DNA of 64,000 nt from positions 117,515-181,514 of the forward strand of contig JAOVVO010000087.1 in the NCBI GenBank assembly GCA_028564675.1, given 5' to 3'. Origin of the DNA: Onchocerca lupi (taxonomy: Eukaryota > Nematoda > Chromadorea > Rhabditida > Onchocercidae). Both the position numbers and the translations under genes were made by a program. Of the stretch, positions 25,801 through 37,182 are shown one piece after another (positions within the stretch are counted from its first letter, which is position 1; the number at the start of each line of letters is the position of its first letter). The notes below the pieces were generated by a model, which saw only the letters and a list, made by a program, of their open reading frames with translations, made no database searches and was not told where the DNA came from.

Positions 25801-28800
25801 TTAACTGCAATCGTGATATTATTTGATTTTATCCTATCTTATGATGTAGATGAAAAAATCATCCCTCCATCAAATAATTTCTTATCATGTCGAAAAATTC
25901 AAAATGTCAGCAGTTGTCGGTAAACCGAAATGCCGACATAATCCAAATGCTGTTTATAATAAAAATTTGTAATCTCATACATGTAAGCCATTTATCCATA
26001 TTGCACACAATGGCCCTTTGTTTTTCATCACCTAATCTGCTGATAATGCTCATATGTTTCGTTTAAGAATTATAAATGGCTGTGAAATATGTTGTAAATG
26101 GTTGTAAAATTGCTTAAATGGTTATAAAACATGCTAATGTCAGGGATTTTATAAGGATTAAAATTATGTTCTTTATCTAAGGATTGTAAATGATTGTAAA
26201 ATATATTTGAAATGTCATAAGGATTAATATCATGCTCTTTGTTTAAAGTATTGCCAATTGTTGCAACCATGTCAATTGTCGAATAATGTAGGGACTAATC
26301 TTAGTTCTTTGTTTAAATGTTTTAAGCACTGATCTTTTAGTCTTTATCCGTACCAATATTTTTTGTATGATTAATGTAATTGCACCTATCAAGGATGACC
26401 ATACAAAGGGGAACTTTCGGGGCAGCAGGGTCAGTGCTTGAATATATCACCAGCAGCGGCGGCAGCTGTCTCTTCAGTATTTCTATCATCAGTGCATCAA
26501 AGCTAATGGCGGGCTTTAGTGTCTACAAGTGTCGAAATCGTCAATTCATCAGCAACAAGGAAACTACATCAGCGACAAATTCTCCACGTCAGTTTCAGTG
26601 GCAAAAAGTTCCAGCCAATATCAAGCAACCTCAACGAAGCACATGCAACAATTCATCAAAAGACCACTATTGTCACAGCAGCAAAAAAATCTCCAATCCA
26701 ATGACTCTATAATCTCAAATCACAAATCAATCAGAACCCTTCTTTCCTCTATAGCAGTTGAGACATTTAATTGATCATGTCTGAAAATTCCTTGCCAACA
26801 ATTATATCAGTTGGTGCTAGTAATGCATTTAATTGGCGCTAGTAATGTATTTAATTTGTGTTGAAAAATTCCTTTCCGATAATTTTATCAGTTTTTTGTG
26901 TTCGTTGTAAAAGTATTCGAAACCACTCGCATTGCCGGAAAAATCCGAAAGATATAATTAATGTAAACAAGGAGTGTTAGAGGTCAAGTTTCAAATGTAC
27001 CAACAGGCCGATAAACAGAAGGATAAACATGTTTCCCGCCAAAATGATAAACATGTTTACCGCCAAAACGCTCCGATTAACTGATAAACAAAGCGAGGTT
27101 GACCAATCATGAGACGACACGTTGGAATTAGGAAAGGAGAAGCGAAAGGATCTAAACGATTCAGATATTGGAGCAGAGACACTCTTTTCCACAAGTTGGT
27201 TAACGAGCATTAGTAAAACTAAAAACACATTAGTGTTTCCTATAACAATATTCACAACGACACCAGCGAAGTCGAATCGAATCGACATAACAACCAACAA
27301 TCAAGGAGCAGTATTCATTTCTACGAGCGACAAAAGAAAGAGTATTCAGTGATGATCTATTTGGAAATTCTCGGATAGTTCGTAACTATTCCGTTTTTCA
27401 ATAAATTCTTCTAACAGGAATTGTCTCTTTCATGGAATTTATTTTCACAACACCTACTTCCAAATAATATATATGCTCGATGATTCAATCTACTGATATA
27501 TATTGTCCAACTTATACAATACAGGACGACGAAAGCTTCAACGTCATTCGAATTTCTTCTTCATTATCAACAACGATTGGTTCCCTCTTTTTTTCAATTT
27601 TTGAATTGTTATTTAACTCAAATATTGAAACGATGAATTGTATTTTAACATAGTTGGGCCGATAAATTGCGTTATAACAAGGCCCTTTTCAATAAAACAA
27701 AGAACACCAACTATGAAAAGGTTTTAAATCCATCAGACCTCTCACGAATTCTTTTTGGTTCACGACACACCAAGATTCGTCTCTGTCACGATATGAAAAA
27801 CTTCCTCAACAATTTCATTTGGTGTCACGAGCAGGAATCCTTCGATCAAAATGACAATCCATGCGAAACGAATAATCAGATCGAACATAACTCTCAAGAA
27901 CTTTTCAAAGAAGATCGAGGATCAGTCCTTCATTCAAAACTAATTGAAAAAGTTACTTGGATATGTATTCAGAAGAAGTTAAAAAAAAACCAATAAGCAG
28001 TTCAAAATCAACTAAATTCAAAAATAATTGAAGACGTTTCCCCAGAAGTACATCCAAGAGAGATTAACGACGAAGACAACTCAAGAATTCAGTTATCAAT
28101 GTTCAAGAAATCAATGCAGAAATTCGAACAAGAAACTACGAACAAAGAGTGCCACAACACGACAAATTCAAGCAAGTTAATTTTGCTGCAACACCCAAAT
28201 TTTTCTCTCCTGAAAGGATTCATTTTCTTCAGTCGGGAATGTCGGGAAAATCGAAATATTATTCGAATATAGATTTAACGAAACTGTGTATAATAGAAAT
28301 TTGTTATTTCCATATCCTGGCATAAAGGCCTTTATTCTCTCATTTTCCAATCTGCTAATAGAGCTCATTGTCTAAAAGGTTGTAAAACATATTACTTGTC
28401 TGAAATGTTGTAAATCATGTTTACTCTAAGAACGGTCAGTTTAGTAGTTCTTCAATAGATAGCAGACACTTCTTTTACCGGTTTCGAAAGTGGCATTCCT
28501 CTATTTTCACTCCAATTTTTATCAAATATGTGTATTGTTATCCTATTCAACTATCGTGTATTTTTTCGATATTCGTCTATAAATTACATTGTAACATAGT
28601 GCGGCGATAAATTATTGTTATAACAAGGCTTTTATTACACAACAAATACACCTATCCGAGAATTCTTCGATTCTCTAAAAATTTTCCCTAAATCCTTTCT
28701 ATCTTCTCAAGATGGTAATGAGATAACTAGTAGCATGAATGATGGAAATATTAGAAAAATTTTTATAAAATGATGGCTGACGAAATGACGGATTGATTAA

Positions 28801-30628
28801 AATATATAAAGATGTTATATTATTTTATAATGAAACAGAAAATTCAATGTTGCAATATAATTAAAAGAAAAATAAACAAACTTTGCCCATAGCACCTTTG
28901 CCAATGACGAAATTGGATACCAAATACTGATTAGATAATTCAAGAGGGAATGGATCACTGATTATTTTCTTCGTTTCTTTATATAGAAAAACTAAAAAAT
29001 ATTAAGTTACTAAATATTTTAATTACTTAAAAATATATTAACAACAATCCTTTAATTTACTAAATTAGTAAACATTACGAATTTGTTTCAATGAAATTCA
29101 TTTGTTAAATTTCTAATCTATGTAATGGAAACGATTTCTTTTGTCGCTTCCACTCATGCCATAAAAATTTCGTAAATTATAACAAAATTGTTTAACACTG
29201 AATAAGCGATTGAGCAACTGAATAAAATTTCCGTTTGACTTGATTTCAGCGTTAATTTAATTTAGAATTTTAACAACTCTTGCCATTGAATCGACGGATT
29301 TTAACAAATCTAACAATTTCGATACTATCTATCGTAAAAAACTGAGAGAGTGAGCAGTTTTATGTGCTGGTAATCTTTATCTTTTTCTTTTTTCATTTGA
29401 CTGATTGAAATAAAAGACGTGCAAATCAGGCTAAGCCTCTAATGGTTTTACCAAATAATTTGCTTTATCACTTTCACTGTTGATTATCTTTTGTTTTTCA
29501 ATCAAACAAAATATGAAACTTCTTTAATAAATTAATGTTCTGAAGATTTAAATTGGAAATTTGATAAAATTTTCAACTCGAAAACAAACCATAGAATTTT
29601 TCATCACATAAGCTAATTAAATCACCATGCTGCAAACGATACGAATTGTCTTTTCCGATAAGTTTCCCATTTACAAATGTCCCAAATTGGCTTGTATCAA
29701 GGAGATATGTAATGCCTTCGATGTTATCCTGCAATTAAATTTCGATAAATATTAGAATTTTTCTTAATAAAATAGTTTCATGCATCTCGTGCCAGAATTT
29801 GATTTGTCACAAATATTTGGAACTTATCATTTTTAAATCATAGAGAACCAAGGCTCAATTAATACTTGGAAAATTTTCAAGTATCAGAATTGCAAAAAAA
29901 AAAAAAAAGCTACGAAAGCCTAGAAATTAAGATATATTTGCATCAAAGTATCTTTTAATTAAAATTTACTCGCTTGAAACAGCAATGCTTGCGACTGATA
30001 GCGTTTTTGATCCTTCTTTTTCTCAATTCATCAAAGTTATAGCCCTCATCCAAATTTGCAGATCGCCCCAATTCAAATGAAGCAGTTGATAATTCTGCAA
30101 AACTTCACTCCAAAAAGTCATTTGAATTCTCAATATACAATTTCGCTTCTTTCGCAGAATCGTCAAGTCTAAATTTATTTTTCCCTCTTTCATATCTTTC
30201 ACTATTTTTACATAAAACTACTTCTAGTTCATAGAACACCAAAAATAAACCTACCGATAAGTTCTAAATCTCGTGCCATCGGATATAATATTGCATATAT
30301 CTCATGCTCATTTTCTCCAGCAATGTCATTCTTTTGTAAAAAATTAGAAAAATTGATATGAAAAGAAAAATAATGACGAATAATATGATCACATTTTGAA
30401 AAGCTCAGTGAATTTCGATTAATAAGAAATTAAACAAATAATTGATAGGCTTAACAAAAGAGAATAAAGTTGTAATAAAATGTAGAAAAAATGAAAGACA
30501 AAGAATCAGAAAATTTTGATAAAAATAACCATAATAGTATTACCTACTTGTAACGATGAACTAAATTCATTGCTTTCTTCAATTAATCGTATTTCATCGT
30601 GATTTTCTGATCGCTTTTCATCATCCAT
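18693..30628 (-). CDS. chk-2: Checkpoint kinase 2 family protein (FHA + Ser/Thr kinase)
   Basis: Effector kinase of the DNA-damage/meiotic checkpoint. In worms CHK-2 drives meiotic pairing and break formation. Exons: 30628-30548, 30330-30255, 30094-29970, 29728-29590, 28991-28882, 22005-21850, 21381-21208, 20746-20660, 20046-19830 and 18913-18735 (448 codons). FHA domain ~52-145: FELGRS (G62, R63), ISRKH (S86, H89) and FGTFVNG (N114). Kinase ~165-440: GKGAMGK, VAVK (K194), HRDIKAEN (D298), DFG (319-321) and FCGTKCYMAPE with the activation-loop Ser/Thr before APE. The N terminus is short and has no SQ/TQ cluster. The final donor-like GTAAGT after codon 448 may lead to an unseen last exon. If it is not used, translation ends at 18693 after 13 more residues. 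Intron 5 is 6.9 kb and holds the repeat nest. Confidence 0.93.
22420..24700 (+). repeat. Direct-repeat array with GC-rich cores, six units
   Basis: The core CATCATCACGCGCTAACAAAGG, or close variants, occurs near 22493, 22685, 23501, 23651, 24133 and 24428, always in the same orientation. After the core each unit has CCCTTTTCTATCATTTTA, then in most GGGAGC..TTTAATGCTCCGACTCGGG, then a T-run and CTCCTTTTTTATTTTATA. Units come in pairs, and the spacers are ATAATAATAAATA-type low-complexity DNA. No protein-coding content is visible. The family is unknown to me, and a non-autonomous transposon array is the simplest reading. Confidence 0.85.
22905..23260 (+). mobile_element. Helitron-like terminal sequence plus a CT-rich dimer
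   Basis: The stretch starts with CTATATAAATAAAAATGTAA. It continues with AAGTTCTCCACCGATTGTTTTCAAATTTTGACACAACCTTGTA-type sequence. This is a diverged version of the terminal segment found near 39.6, 55.6, 60.0 and 62.0 kb. It is followed by two copies of an ~88-bp CT-rich unit ending AAGATRCGGTTAGC (about 23095-23260). Confidence 0.55.
24815..25420. mobile_element. Decayed non-autonomous Helitron-like fragment
   Basis: It contains TCTATATAAAAATG near 24835, then TATTCGAATACAAGGTTGTG and GCAATCGGTGAAGAACTT. At 25280-25400 comes a second, oppositely ordered set: ATTTGAAAGCAATCG and GCGCGTATTCGACTGCAACTTTGTG. The interior at 25090-25210 matches, on the opposite strand, the sequence near 60230-60340 (cores such as GTTGCGTCGCATAAATGT and its complement). 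No intact ORF is present. Confidence 0.6.
26950..27420 (+). mobile_element. Helitron tail fragment
   Basis: The segment with GATAAACATGTTTMCCGCCAAAACGCTCC and TGATAAACAAAGCGAGGTTGACC matches the reverse complement of 56190-56330, which lies just downstream of the helicase pseudogene. The following GCGACAAAAGAAAGAGTA.TCAGTGATGAT resembles 61625-61660. It appears to be the 3' non-coding tail of the same element family. Confidence 0.6.
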
Positions 30629-31675
30629 AACAATAAATGCTTTTATTGAAATCTAAGAAAAAAAAAAAATTAAGCAAAAAATGAGAATTTTTATGAAATC
30701 ATTTCTGATTCATCCAATTATCAATCAGTCAATATATATTATTGCTGCCTTTTTCTCAATTCTCAAATATTTTTTCTTCTCTTTTTTTCGTCAAATTTCT
30801 CATGATTCATTAATACATGTATCATTCATTCAAAACTTTTATATACGTTATTTTTAACATCCTGTTAAACGATGCTAATATTCATTCTCACCAATATTCT
30901 TTTCGAAGCCCTTACATGTTATGAATGAAATTAGCAAAATTTTTAAAATTAAGTACAATTTTAAAAAATCTTAAAATTTATATATACAATTAAGATATTA
31001 TTTATAAGTGACTTAATTCATCCATTCAATCGTGTGAACAATCAAAAAATAAATAAATAAATAAGAATGTTTGGTAATAAATTAAGAGTTAATAATTATA
31101 ATATTGATTTATGTATGATAAAGATGTAGAAGGAAGACTAGTAAGAAAAAAATGTTACGTTTGATAAAAAAGTATGCAAATAGAAAGTAAGGAAATATGA
31201 TGGCTTGCATTACGCAAATATTGAATTAACAAGCATATGATGATTTTAGTCTTAAAAAAAAAACGTCAAATATATTGACATTCAATGTGAAAAACCATCC
31301 TTAATTCATTTAAAATTTTTTTTTAACATCATCCTCTACTTTCCCTCTTTTTTCTCTCTTTTTTTTTCTAGAATTCGTTTGCTTCAAAAAAGAATATCAA
31401 AAAGATGTATGGAACATATAATCTGTATACAATGCATCCCACAGGAATAAACATAAAGATCAGCTGGTACGCAATGTTTTTGATTTTCTTTCTTTTTGAA
31501 GAATTTCGATTCACTTATTTTTATTAGGTTTTTGATTTCAGTGCAAAAGACATTTATGAATAAAACTAAACAAATTAGATGTGCAGAAATAATTGAAATT
31601 GTAAGATTCGCGATCAAAAATCAGAAGTTGCGAAATTCACAACCAAAAATAGAAAATGAAAGTCAAATATATCTT

Positions 31676-31717
<42 letters not shown>

Positions 31718-33467
31718 CGAAATCTATCTCAAATCTCTTTTAAGCTTGAAAAATTCGAAACATCATCCACAACCAGGATCAAAGAATCTTTATATAACAT
31801 AATCATAATCATGATTTACCCAAGATTATGATGTTTATTACATTATAACTACTTCTGGATCATGATATTTATCAGAAATCAATCCTACTGCAATTCTGAC
31901 CCCATGTCATAATTAATCCAACGCAATCACTGCCATAACCTTTGACCCCGAAACTCCATTCTTCCTCACCCTCCCACCAATAACCGGCACTCAAAACTTT
32001 TGATTGTACGATTCATATGTGCAAAAATGAATCCCACACCGGGACCTCCTCATGGAGCTATTCGATCTGAAGTGCCGGGTTTGTTATCATTCCGGTTTTG
32101 CTAACCGTTTCATGTGTCATTCCGGTTTTGCTGACTGTTTTATGAAGAATTTACTGTTTGTGCAAGCATTATTTTCACATAAATTTATGTAATAATCAAA
32201 CATACATTCAATTTGCTTAATTTTTTTAATTTAAAATCTTGAAATGAAATATGAACTTCGAATTTCGTTGAAACTTTTCTCTTTTTTTATCGGTCGAATT
32301 TTACATCACAACAAGTAATTTCAATCGTTAATAGTCTGTTTTGCTTCATTTCAACTGAAAGACATGAAGAAGACAAAATGCACGTTCAATGATTGATTTT
32401 TAGCGAAATAATTCAGTTTATAAAGAAATTCTAAATTTTGACACTTTGATTAATTGATATTTGACAAAATGATTTCAACTGATAACTGATATTTGACATT
32501 GCATAGAGTATATATATATATGTATAAATCCTGCCAATTTACACTTTTTTTTTCCTTTTCTCTCCAAATACAATGCGAATACAATGATTGATTATGCATC
32601 ATTCCAATGTAAGTGTCATTAATATTAATTGAAATTTAATAAATTGTAATTTCTTCGATATCTTCGCATTATTTAATTCATTATATTTTTTAATATCTGA
32701 ACTCTTAAATTTAAAAACACTCTTTGATCAAAACATCACTGATTAAACATTATCTGTAATTTTTTTCGATCATCATTTCTTCAAAATTATTTATCTGAAA
32801 TACAATTAAAAAGCTCTATACATGAAATTGGAGCTATGCGAGAAAAAATATTAGACATAATTCAAAATATATTTAATATTTAATACAATATTGAAATGAT
32901 GATAATGATGTAACAACGATGAAACAGGACGAAATGTATTTTCTCAAAAATTCACGAATATGAGAAGAGTTTCGTGCAAAATGTGTAATAATTCCTTGCA
33001 TCAGATAATTTCGTTTAATCTATCCGACGAAAAAGATTAAAATTATCAGTGATTAATTTAAATTTATTTCTATTAAAATTTATATTATCAATGAAAATTT
33101 ATTCTTATTTTAAAAGAAGTTCCAAATTGAAAACTAATGATTAGATATCGAAATATCTCGAATCAACAATAACTTTTGAACCAGGATGTTCAATGACCAT
33201 TTCTGATCGGTTAAATGAATTCAGTTTGATGATAATTTCTATTGCAAAATTTTTGTTTTTTGCAAATATTCGATATGATCTTTCTGATTGTATTTAACAG
33301 TGAAAAATATGTTAATTGAATAAGTAACAAAAAATAATGACGCAAGCAAGGATGTTATTTAAGTTTTTAAAATTTATAAATTAGTTTCAAAAGTAACTCG
33401 TAATTAATTTCATCATCTTTTCCATTACTTTATAACATAGTATAAAGAAATTTCAGCTAAGTTTTAA

Positions 33468-33621
33468 TTTGTATTTAATTAACAAAATATTATCATTTTA
33501 TCAATACATCTCTCCATTGAAAATGCAGTTTCATTCGATAATTTGATTCGAAGAAATATGATTTCGAATTATTTCATCTGATAAATATTTAGAGATGGTT
33601 ATAAAGTAGAATGAGGAATAG
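33468..33621. promoter_or_regulatory. 154-bp conserved non-coding block, copy 1 (possible regulatory element)
   Basis: It matches 36527-36680 without gaps, with 4 mismatches in 154 positions by eye. The flanks and the exon are much more diverged. It contains an inverted repeat, ATTCGAA (33546-33552) and TTCGAAT (33563-33569), separated by 10 bases. A regulatory function is inference. Local gene conversion would give the same picture. Confidence 0.45.
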
Positions 33622-33901
33622 ACGATAAGATTAAATGCAAAAATTGATAAAGTTAGGTGAGCGAAGGAAATATAATAAAATTTTATTGTTTGAGATGAGA
33701 AGAAGAGATTTGTTTCAAGTTAACTTTGCCTTCCTCATATAATTTCATTTTCATTCATTATCCATACTCATTATCAATATTCAATATTAATAAATGATAA
33801 TATGAAAAATGATTTATCTAATATTCATCAATTTGATTTCAATATTTTAAAATATTTGTTCATCATTTATTTATTTAATTGATTTATTTACAGATGATAT
33901 T

Positions 33902-33990
33902 ATGGATAGTACTGGTAATTTAATCACTAATCTAAACAAACTTATTCTGGAATAGTGGCATTTTTATGCAAGATCAAATTGATAAATATT
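33902..33990 (+). pseudogene. Dead copy of CIB exon 1
   Basis: This is the counterpart of the functional first exon at 37096-37182. It begins ATGGATAGTACTGG against ATGGGCAATACTGG. The myristoylation glycine at position 2 is replaced by Asp. Small indels shift the frame to a stop after 17 codons, and the donor GTTAGT is lost (ATAAAT). Homology ends at or just past the exon boundary. Confidence 0.85.
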
Positions 33991-34865
33991 AGATAAATCA
34001 CTTTTAATATCTTTCTTTTTTTTTTTTAATAAAAAAAATATCTGAGTACAAATAATATTATTCATTACAGATTATATATTCATTCATTATTGTAAATATG
34101 TTGTTGGAATTATCAGATGGAATTTAATCGGTGATGGCATAAATTTGAACGATATTGTGAAATATTATCAAAGATAAAAAGATAAATGTCCAGTGTCACC
34201 TGATCTAATGATATTTGCAAGTTTACATTACTAAGGTCGATGACATCTATTCAGTAATGTAAATCGAAAAACAATAATTTATTTTTGTGATTGAAAAAAA
34301 AAAGTCCTATTAATTCTTTTAATTTAATTCGTTCTCTTTTCAATTCTATAAATTCTCTTTTTTTTTTTTTCTGATTGAGAAATAAAGACAAAAGAAAAGG
34401 AAAGATTGAAAATATGAAAAAGACTAAGAGGGAGCAATAAATGATGACAATAACGAAACATTTTATTCATGCTAGTAATAAAATGTAATTTGAAAAAAAA
34501 AAAAAAAAAAACGAAAAAACAAAAACCATTATTTTTAAAGTATTCATTTGCAGTTTTGGATAATAAAGAATTTTATTAAAAAACCAAATTTCTAAAAGAA
34601 TTCGATACTTTTAAAAATAAATTCAATAAAAGCATTTATAATGAATTTCTAGACCAATGCTATTTATTTCATCACATATTGTCATTAATTGTCATTTCAA
34701 AAGTATTTATATAGAATAAAATAATTATAGCATTAGTACTGATGATAATATTAATAATGATAATAATAATAATAATAAATATAGTGATAACAAATGATGA
34801 AAGATACGAGAAAGAAAAGATGAAATTTCCGCCTGGAACAAATATCATTCAAAAGATCGTCAACT

Positions 34866-34922
34866 GTGTGTGTGTGTGTGTGGGTGTGTGTGGGTGTGTG
34901 TGGGTGTGTGTGTGTGTGTGTG
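34866..34922 (+). repeat. (TG)n microsatellite with GGGTGTG interruptions
   Basis: The repeat is directly visible. It sits inside the segment homologous to 16.6 kb, which has no such expansion, so the tract arose after the duplication. Confidence 0.95.
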
Positions 34923-34989
34923 CATGTATCATTGAAACAAGTTGTAAAATGACATAAATCAATATGAATTCGATTTTCATGACATAAAC

Positions 34990-37182
34990 ATTGTATTATC
35001 ATATTTATCATAGTTATAAATATTTTTGAACATGATATTTGCCAATAATCATTCCTGCTGCAATCATTTCGTAAATAGCTCAAAACAATCATGATTATAA
35101 CCTTTGACCCTGTAATCGTAACATATTTCATACTCTCTCTATAATTGATATTCAAAATCACTGACAATATGATTCATATACTCATATATGAAAAATGAAT
35201 CCCGTATTTTAAATATCAAATTTCGTAGCATAAAATTAACTGTTCAGTCAAAAGTGCCGGATTTGTTGCCATTCCGGTTCCGCCAACTGTTTCGCGGAAG
35301 TATCATTCCGGTTCTGATGATCGCTTTATGGAGAATTTATGTTTGCATAAGCATTCTATTCACATGAATTTATATGATAATCAGATGTATTTAATTTGTT
35401 TAGCTTTTTAATTTATATGATCATCAGATGTATATTTAATTTGTTTAATTTTTAGTTAGGATTTAAAAGTTTTTTAAATTTCGAATTTATTCAACAATTT
35501 TCTCTTTTAATTAATCGAATTTTACATCACAGCAAATAATTTCAATCGTTAATAACCAGTTTGTTTCAACTCCAACTGAAAAACATGGTGACAAAAATGC
35601 ACGTCCGAAATAGCGAAATAATTCAATTTATAAAGAAATTCCAATTTTTGACAATTTGATTAATTGTTATTTGACAATCTGATATTAACTAATATTTGAA
35701 TATAAAATGAAATAATTAATATTTGACACTGGATAGAGTATATATTGACAATTTGCATTTTTTTTTCTTTTCTCTCGAAATATAACATGAATACAGTGAT
35801 TGAGTGTACATCATTGCACTACTTGATTCATTACATTTTTAAGTATTCCATTATTCCAGCTTTAGAATTCGAAACATTTTTAATTTCATTCATCAAACAT
35901 TACATTTACTTTTTTTTCGATTATCATTCTTCCAAAATTAGTTACCTGAAATATAAGAAGATGAAAATATAAAATGCTCCATATATTAAATTGGAATAAT
36001 ACGAAAGAAAATATTAGATATAATTTAAAAATGTATTTAATACTTAATATAATTATTGGAATAATAATGAATATGATAACGATGGAACATGACAAATGTA
36101 TTCGGCCAAAATTTCAAGTATGAATAAGAGAAATGTTCAGTACTATGTGTTAGCAAACTTTTGGATCAACAATAACCTTTGCACCAAGTTGTGCAAAAAT
36201 ATCTTTATCCAAATTAATCGAATCATTTTGATGAAAATTTCAATAATAACCCTAAATCGGATTAAACCAATCAATCTGATAATAACTTTCACTTCATAAT
36301 TTTGTCAAACTTTTGCAATTATATGATTTTTCCGATATAACTAATATTAGGAAACAAAAAATGAACGGAATAATATAAGCAAAAATATTATTTTAAAGAA
36401 AAAAACCAAAAATGTTCCTTAAATTTTTAAACTTTACAAATAAGCTTCGAAAGTAATTTTCAAGAATTTCATCATCTTTTCTAGTACTTTATAACATAGT
36501 ATAAAGAAATTTTAGTTTAGCTTAAATTTGTATTTAATTAACAAAATATTATCATTTTATCAATACATCTCTTCATTGAAAATGCAGTTTCATTCGATAA
36601 TTTGATTCGAAGAAATATGATTTCGAATTATTTCAGCTGATAAATATTTATAGATGGTTATAAAGTAGAATGAGGAATGGAAAGGAAAAGTAGGAATGAA
36701 GCTCAGGATAAATGAATGAATAAATGAACGAATGAATGGATGAATGAATGAATGAATGAATGAATGAATGAATGAATGAACGAATGGATGAATGGATGGA
36801 TGAATGAATGAATGAATTAACTGATGGATGAGATGGATTGTAAAAATAGATGATTAGATCGATTGAGATGGAGGAAATGTAGATTGTAAATTAGATTGTT
36901 TAAAACGAGAGGAGGAGGTTTGTTGTTCGTTAACTTCTGCTCTTGCTTTCCGAGCAGCTATCAGTCTTGCTGATAGCCTAGGCTATCTATCTAGCTAGCT
37001 AGCTAGTTAGCTATCTTTGCCTTTCTTATACAATCTCATTTTCCATTCTTTTCAAATTTGTTTATTTATTTAATTGATTTGTTTACAGATGAATTATGGG
37101 CAATACTGGCAGTTCAATCACTGATCTAAACCTATTCTCGAAGGGTGCCATTTTTACGCGCGATCAAATCGATGAGTATCAA
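34990..37182 (+). repeat. Segmental duplication, copy 2 (active CIB promoter and exon 1)
   Basis: It includes the presumed promoter of the CIB gene and its coding exon 1. It differs from copy 1 by the AATG tetranucleotide tract (about 36716-36816) and by a palindrome-rich insert near 36955-37015 (GCTATCAG..CTGATAGC, then CTAGCTAGCTAGCTAG). Confidence 0.88.
36527..36680. promoter_or_regulatory. 154-bp conserved non-coding block, copy 2
   Basis: This is the partner of 33468-33621, ending about 415 bp upstream of the CIB start codon. The ATTCGAA/TTCGAAT inverted repeat is preserved at 36605-36611 and 36622-36628. Its position upstream of a functional gene is compatible with an enhancer or promoter element. 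Confidence 0.45.

Larger units (their letters stand above)
22006..28881 (-). other. chk-2 intron 5, a 6.9-kb repeat nest
   Basis: The intron interrupts the glycine-rich loop, directly after GKGAMGK and before VYVG. It contains, from left to right: one copy of a GGCCTTTRTTC repeat, an array of GC-rich units in AT-rich filler (22.4-24.7 kb), Helitron-type ends and interior (22.9 and 24.8-25.4 kb), a second GGCCTTT-like copy near 26.0 kb, a Helitron tail (26.95-27.4 kb) and a third GGCCTTT copy near 28.3 kb. No intact gene is visible inside it. Confidence 0.8.
31820..33990 (+). repeat. Segmental duplication, copy 1 (upstream copy)
   Basis: It aligns with 34990-37182 in the same order: CATGATATTT.YCA.AAATCA, CCTTTGACCC, AGTGCCGG.TTTGTT, CATTCCGGTT, TTTTACATCACA.CAA.TAATTTCAATCGTTAATA, a near-identical 154-bp block (33468-33621), and TTTACAGATGA..TTATGG at a dead first exon. 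Copy 2 carries extra insertions (AATG repeats, CTAG repeats), so the offset grows from 3059 bp at the block to 3194 bp at the exon. Confidence 0.88.
30629..37095. other. Intergenic region between chk-2 and the CIB gene (divergent promoters)
   Basis: The two genes point away from each other. The interval is dominated by a duplicated 2.2-kb segment, entered separately, plus the 34.1-35.0 kb segment shared with 15.6-16.7 kb. Simple repeats include an (AT)n run at about 31684-31712, (TG)n at 34866-34922 and AATG tetranucleotides at 36716-36816. No intact gene is visible. Confidence 0.6.

Noticed and set aside
26380..26774. Three overlapping plus-strand ORFs, considered as retrotransposon gag remnants
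   Set aside because: The Gln/Ser-rich composition is suggestive, but no zinc knuckle, protease or polymerase motif is visible nearby.
27667..27996. 109-codon plus-strand ORF in the chk-2 intron
   Set aside because: No recognisable domain; lies within repeat-derived sequence sharing motifs with 28.6 kb. Could be element-derived but cannot be named.
34742..35167. ORFs rich in Cys/Val and His/Thr
   Set aside because: Translation of the (TG)n/(CA)n microsatellite and ATT/AAT runs.
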